Assembly: GCA_005774545.1 (NCBI GenBank)
Contig: VAUL01000012.1
Span: forward strand, 1-63,164
DNA length: 63,164 nt
From: Deltaproteobacteria bacterium
GTDB lineage: Bacteria > Desulfobacterota > Desulfuromonadia > Desulfuromonadales > BM103
Direction of reading: 5' to 3'
Shown here: positions 63,139 through 63,164 of the stretch, one piece after another
Layout of the letters: every line of letters begins with the position of its first letter
Numbering within the stretch: the first letter of the stretch is position 1
Made by a program: the position numbers and the translations under genes
Notes under the pieces: generated by a model
Seen by the model: only the letters and a program-made list of their open reading frames with translations
Database searches by the model: none
Told to the model about the DNA's origin: nothing

Positions 63139-63164
63139 GCCGCGGCCTCGAAGCCGGCCAGGAG

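Overview
The window comes from a GC-rich Gram-negative bacterium, most probably a Geobacter/Desulfuromonas-type member of the Desulfuromonadia. This rests on gene order I recognise from that group: tilS-ftsH-folP-cdaA-ybbR-glmM-pdxJ-acpS-nnr-CBS-tsaE-lysC-cimA, and ispE-tRNA(Gln)-prs-rplY-pth-(hppA)-ychF-rpsF-rpsR-DUF2232-rplI-dnaB. System II cytochrome c maturation genes, sigma-54 dependent TRAP transport and an NtrBC pair fit the same group.

Region 1 (1 to about 4755) is one end of an integrated mobile element. It holds the end of an AT-rich orphan gene, a small excisionase-like HTH protein, a Rep_trans-type replication initiator/relaxase, an unknown protein, and a Type II restriction-modification pair (BglII-like endonuclease plus MT-A70 adenine methyltransferase). 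It stops at a 3' fragment of a tRNA-fMet gene (4711-4753), the expected att duplication. The intact tRNA and the integrase should lie to the left, outside the window.

Region 2 (4.8-24.9 kb) is ordinary but lineage-specific chromosome: a complete yybP-ykoY (manganese) riboswitch with promoter and terminator in front of a TFIIB-type zinc-ribbon gene; resB-ccsA; an AcfC-like binding protein; phosphofructokinase; a periplasmic binding protein with a TorF-like porin; an M23 peptidase; a secreted protein of about 2,375 residues built from ELWxxDGT, thrombospondin-3-like, DUF1566 and Ig-like repeats; a lipoprotein metallopeptidase; a 41-residue lipoprotein behind a sigma-54 promoter; a DHH phosphoesterase; tRNA-Met; and an unknown secreted protein.

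Region 3 (25.1-39.4 kb) is a dense housekeeping operon. Region 4 (39.4-46.8 kb) is a TRAP transport locus in which dctP and dctQM are separate units, each with its own sigma-54 promoter and similarly placed upstream inverted repeats. They flank the histidine kinase/DctD-like regulator pair that probably controls them. Region 5 (46.8-57.6 kb) combines isoprenoid, nucleotide, translation and replication genes with a membrane pyrophosphatase. Region 6 (57.6-63.2 kb) has TerC, a PagL-like lipid A deacylase, an NhaD antiporter with a structured leader, and ntrBC on the opposite strand.

I did not find a clearly new multi-gene system. The best leads are the tRNA-fMet element with its Rep/unknown/RM cargo, the riboswitch-controlled zinc-ribbon gene, the structured leader of nhaD, the paired UAS/sigma-54 architecture of the TRAP locus, and the unexplained structured intergenic sequence at 5389-5514.
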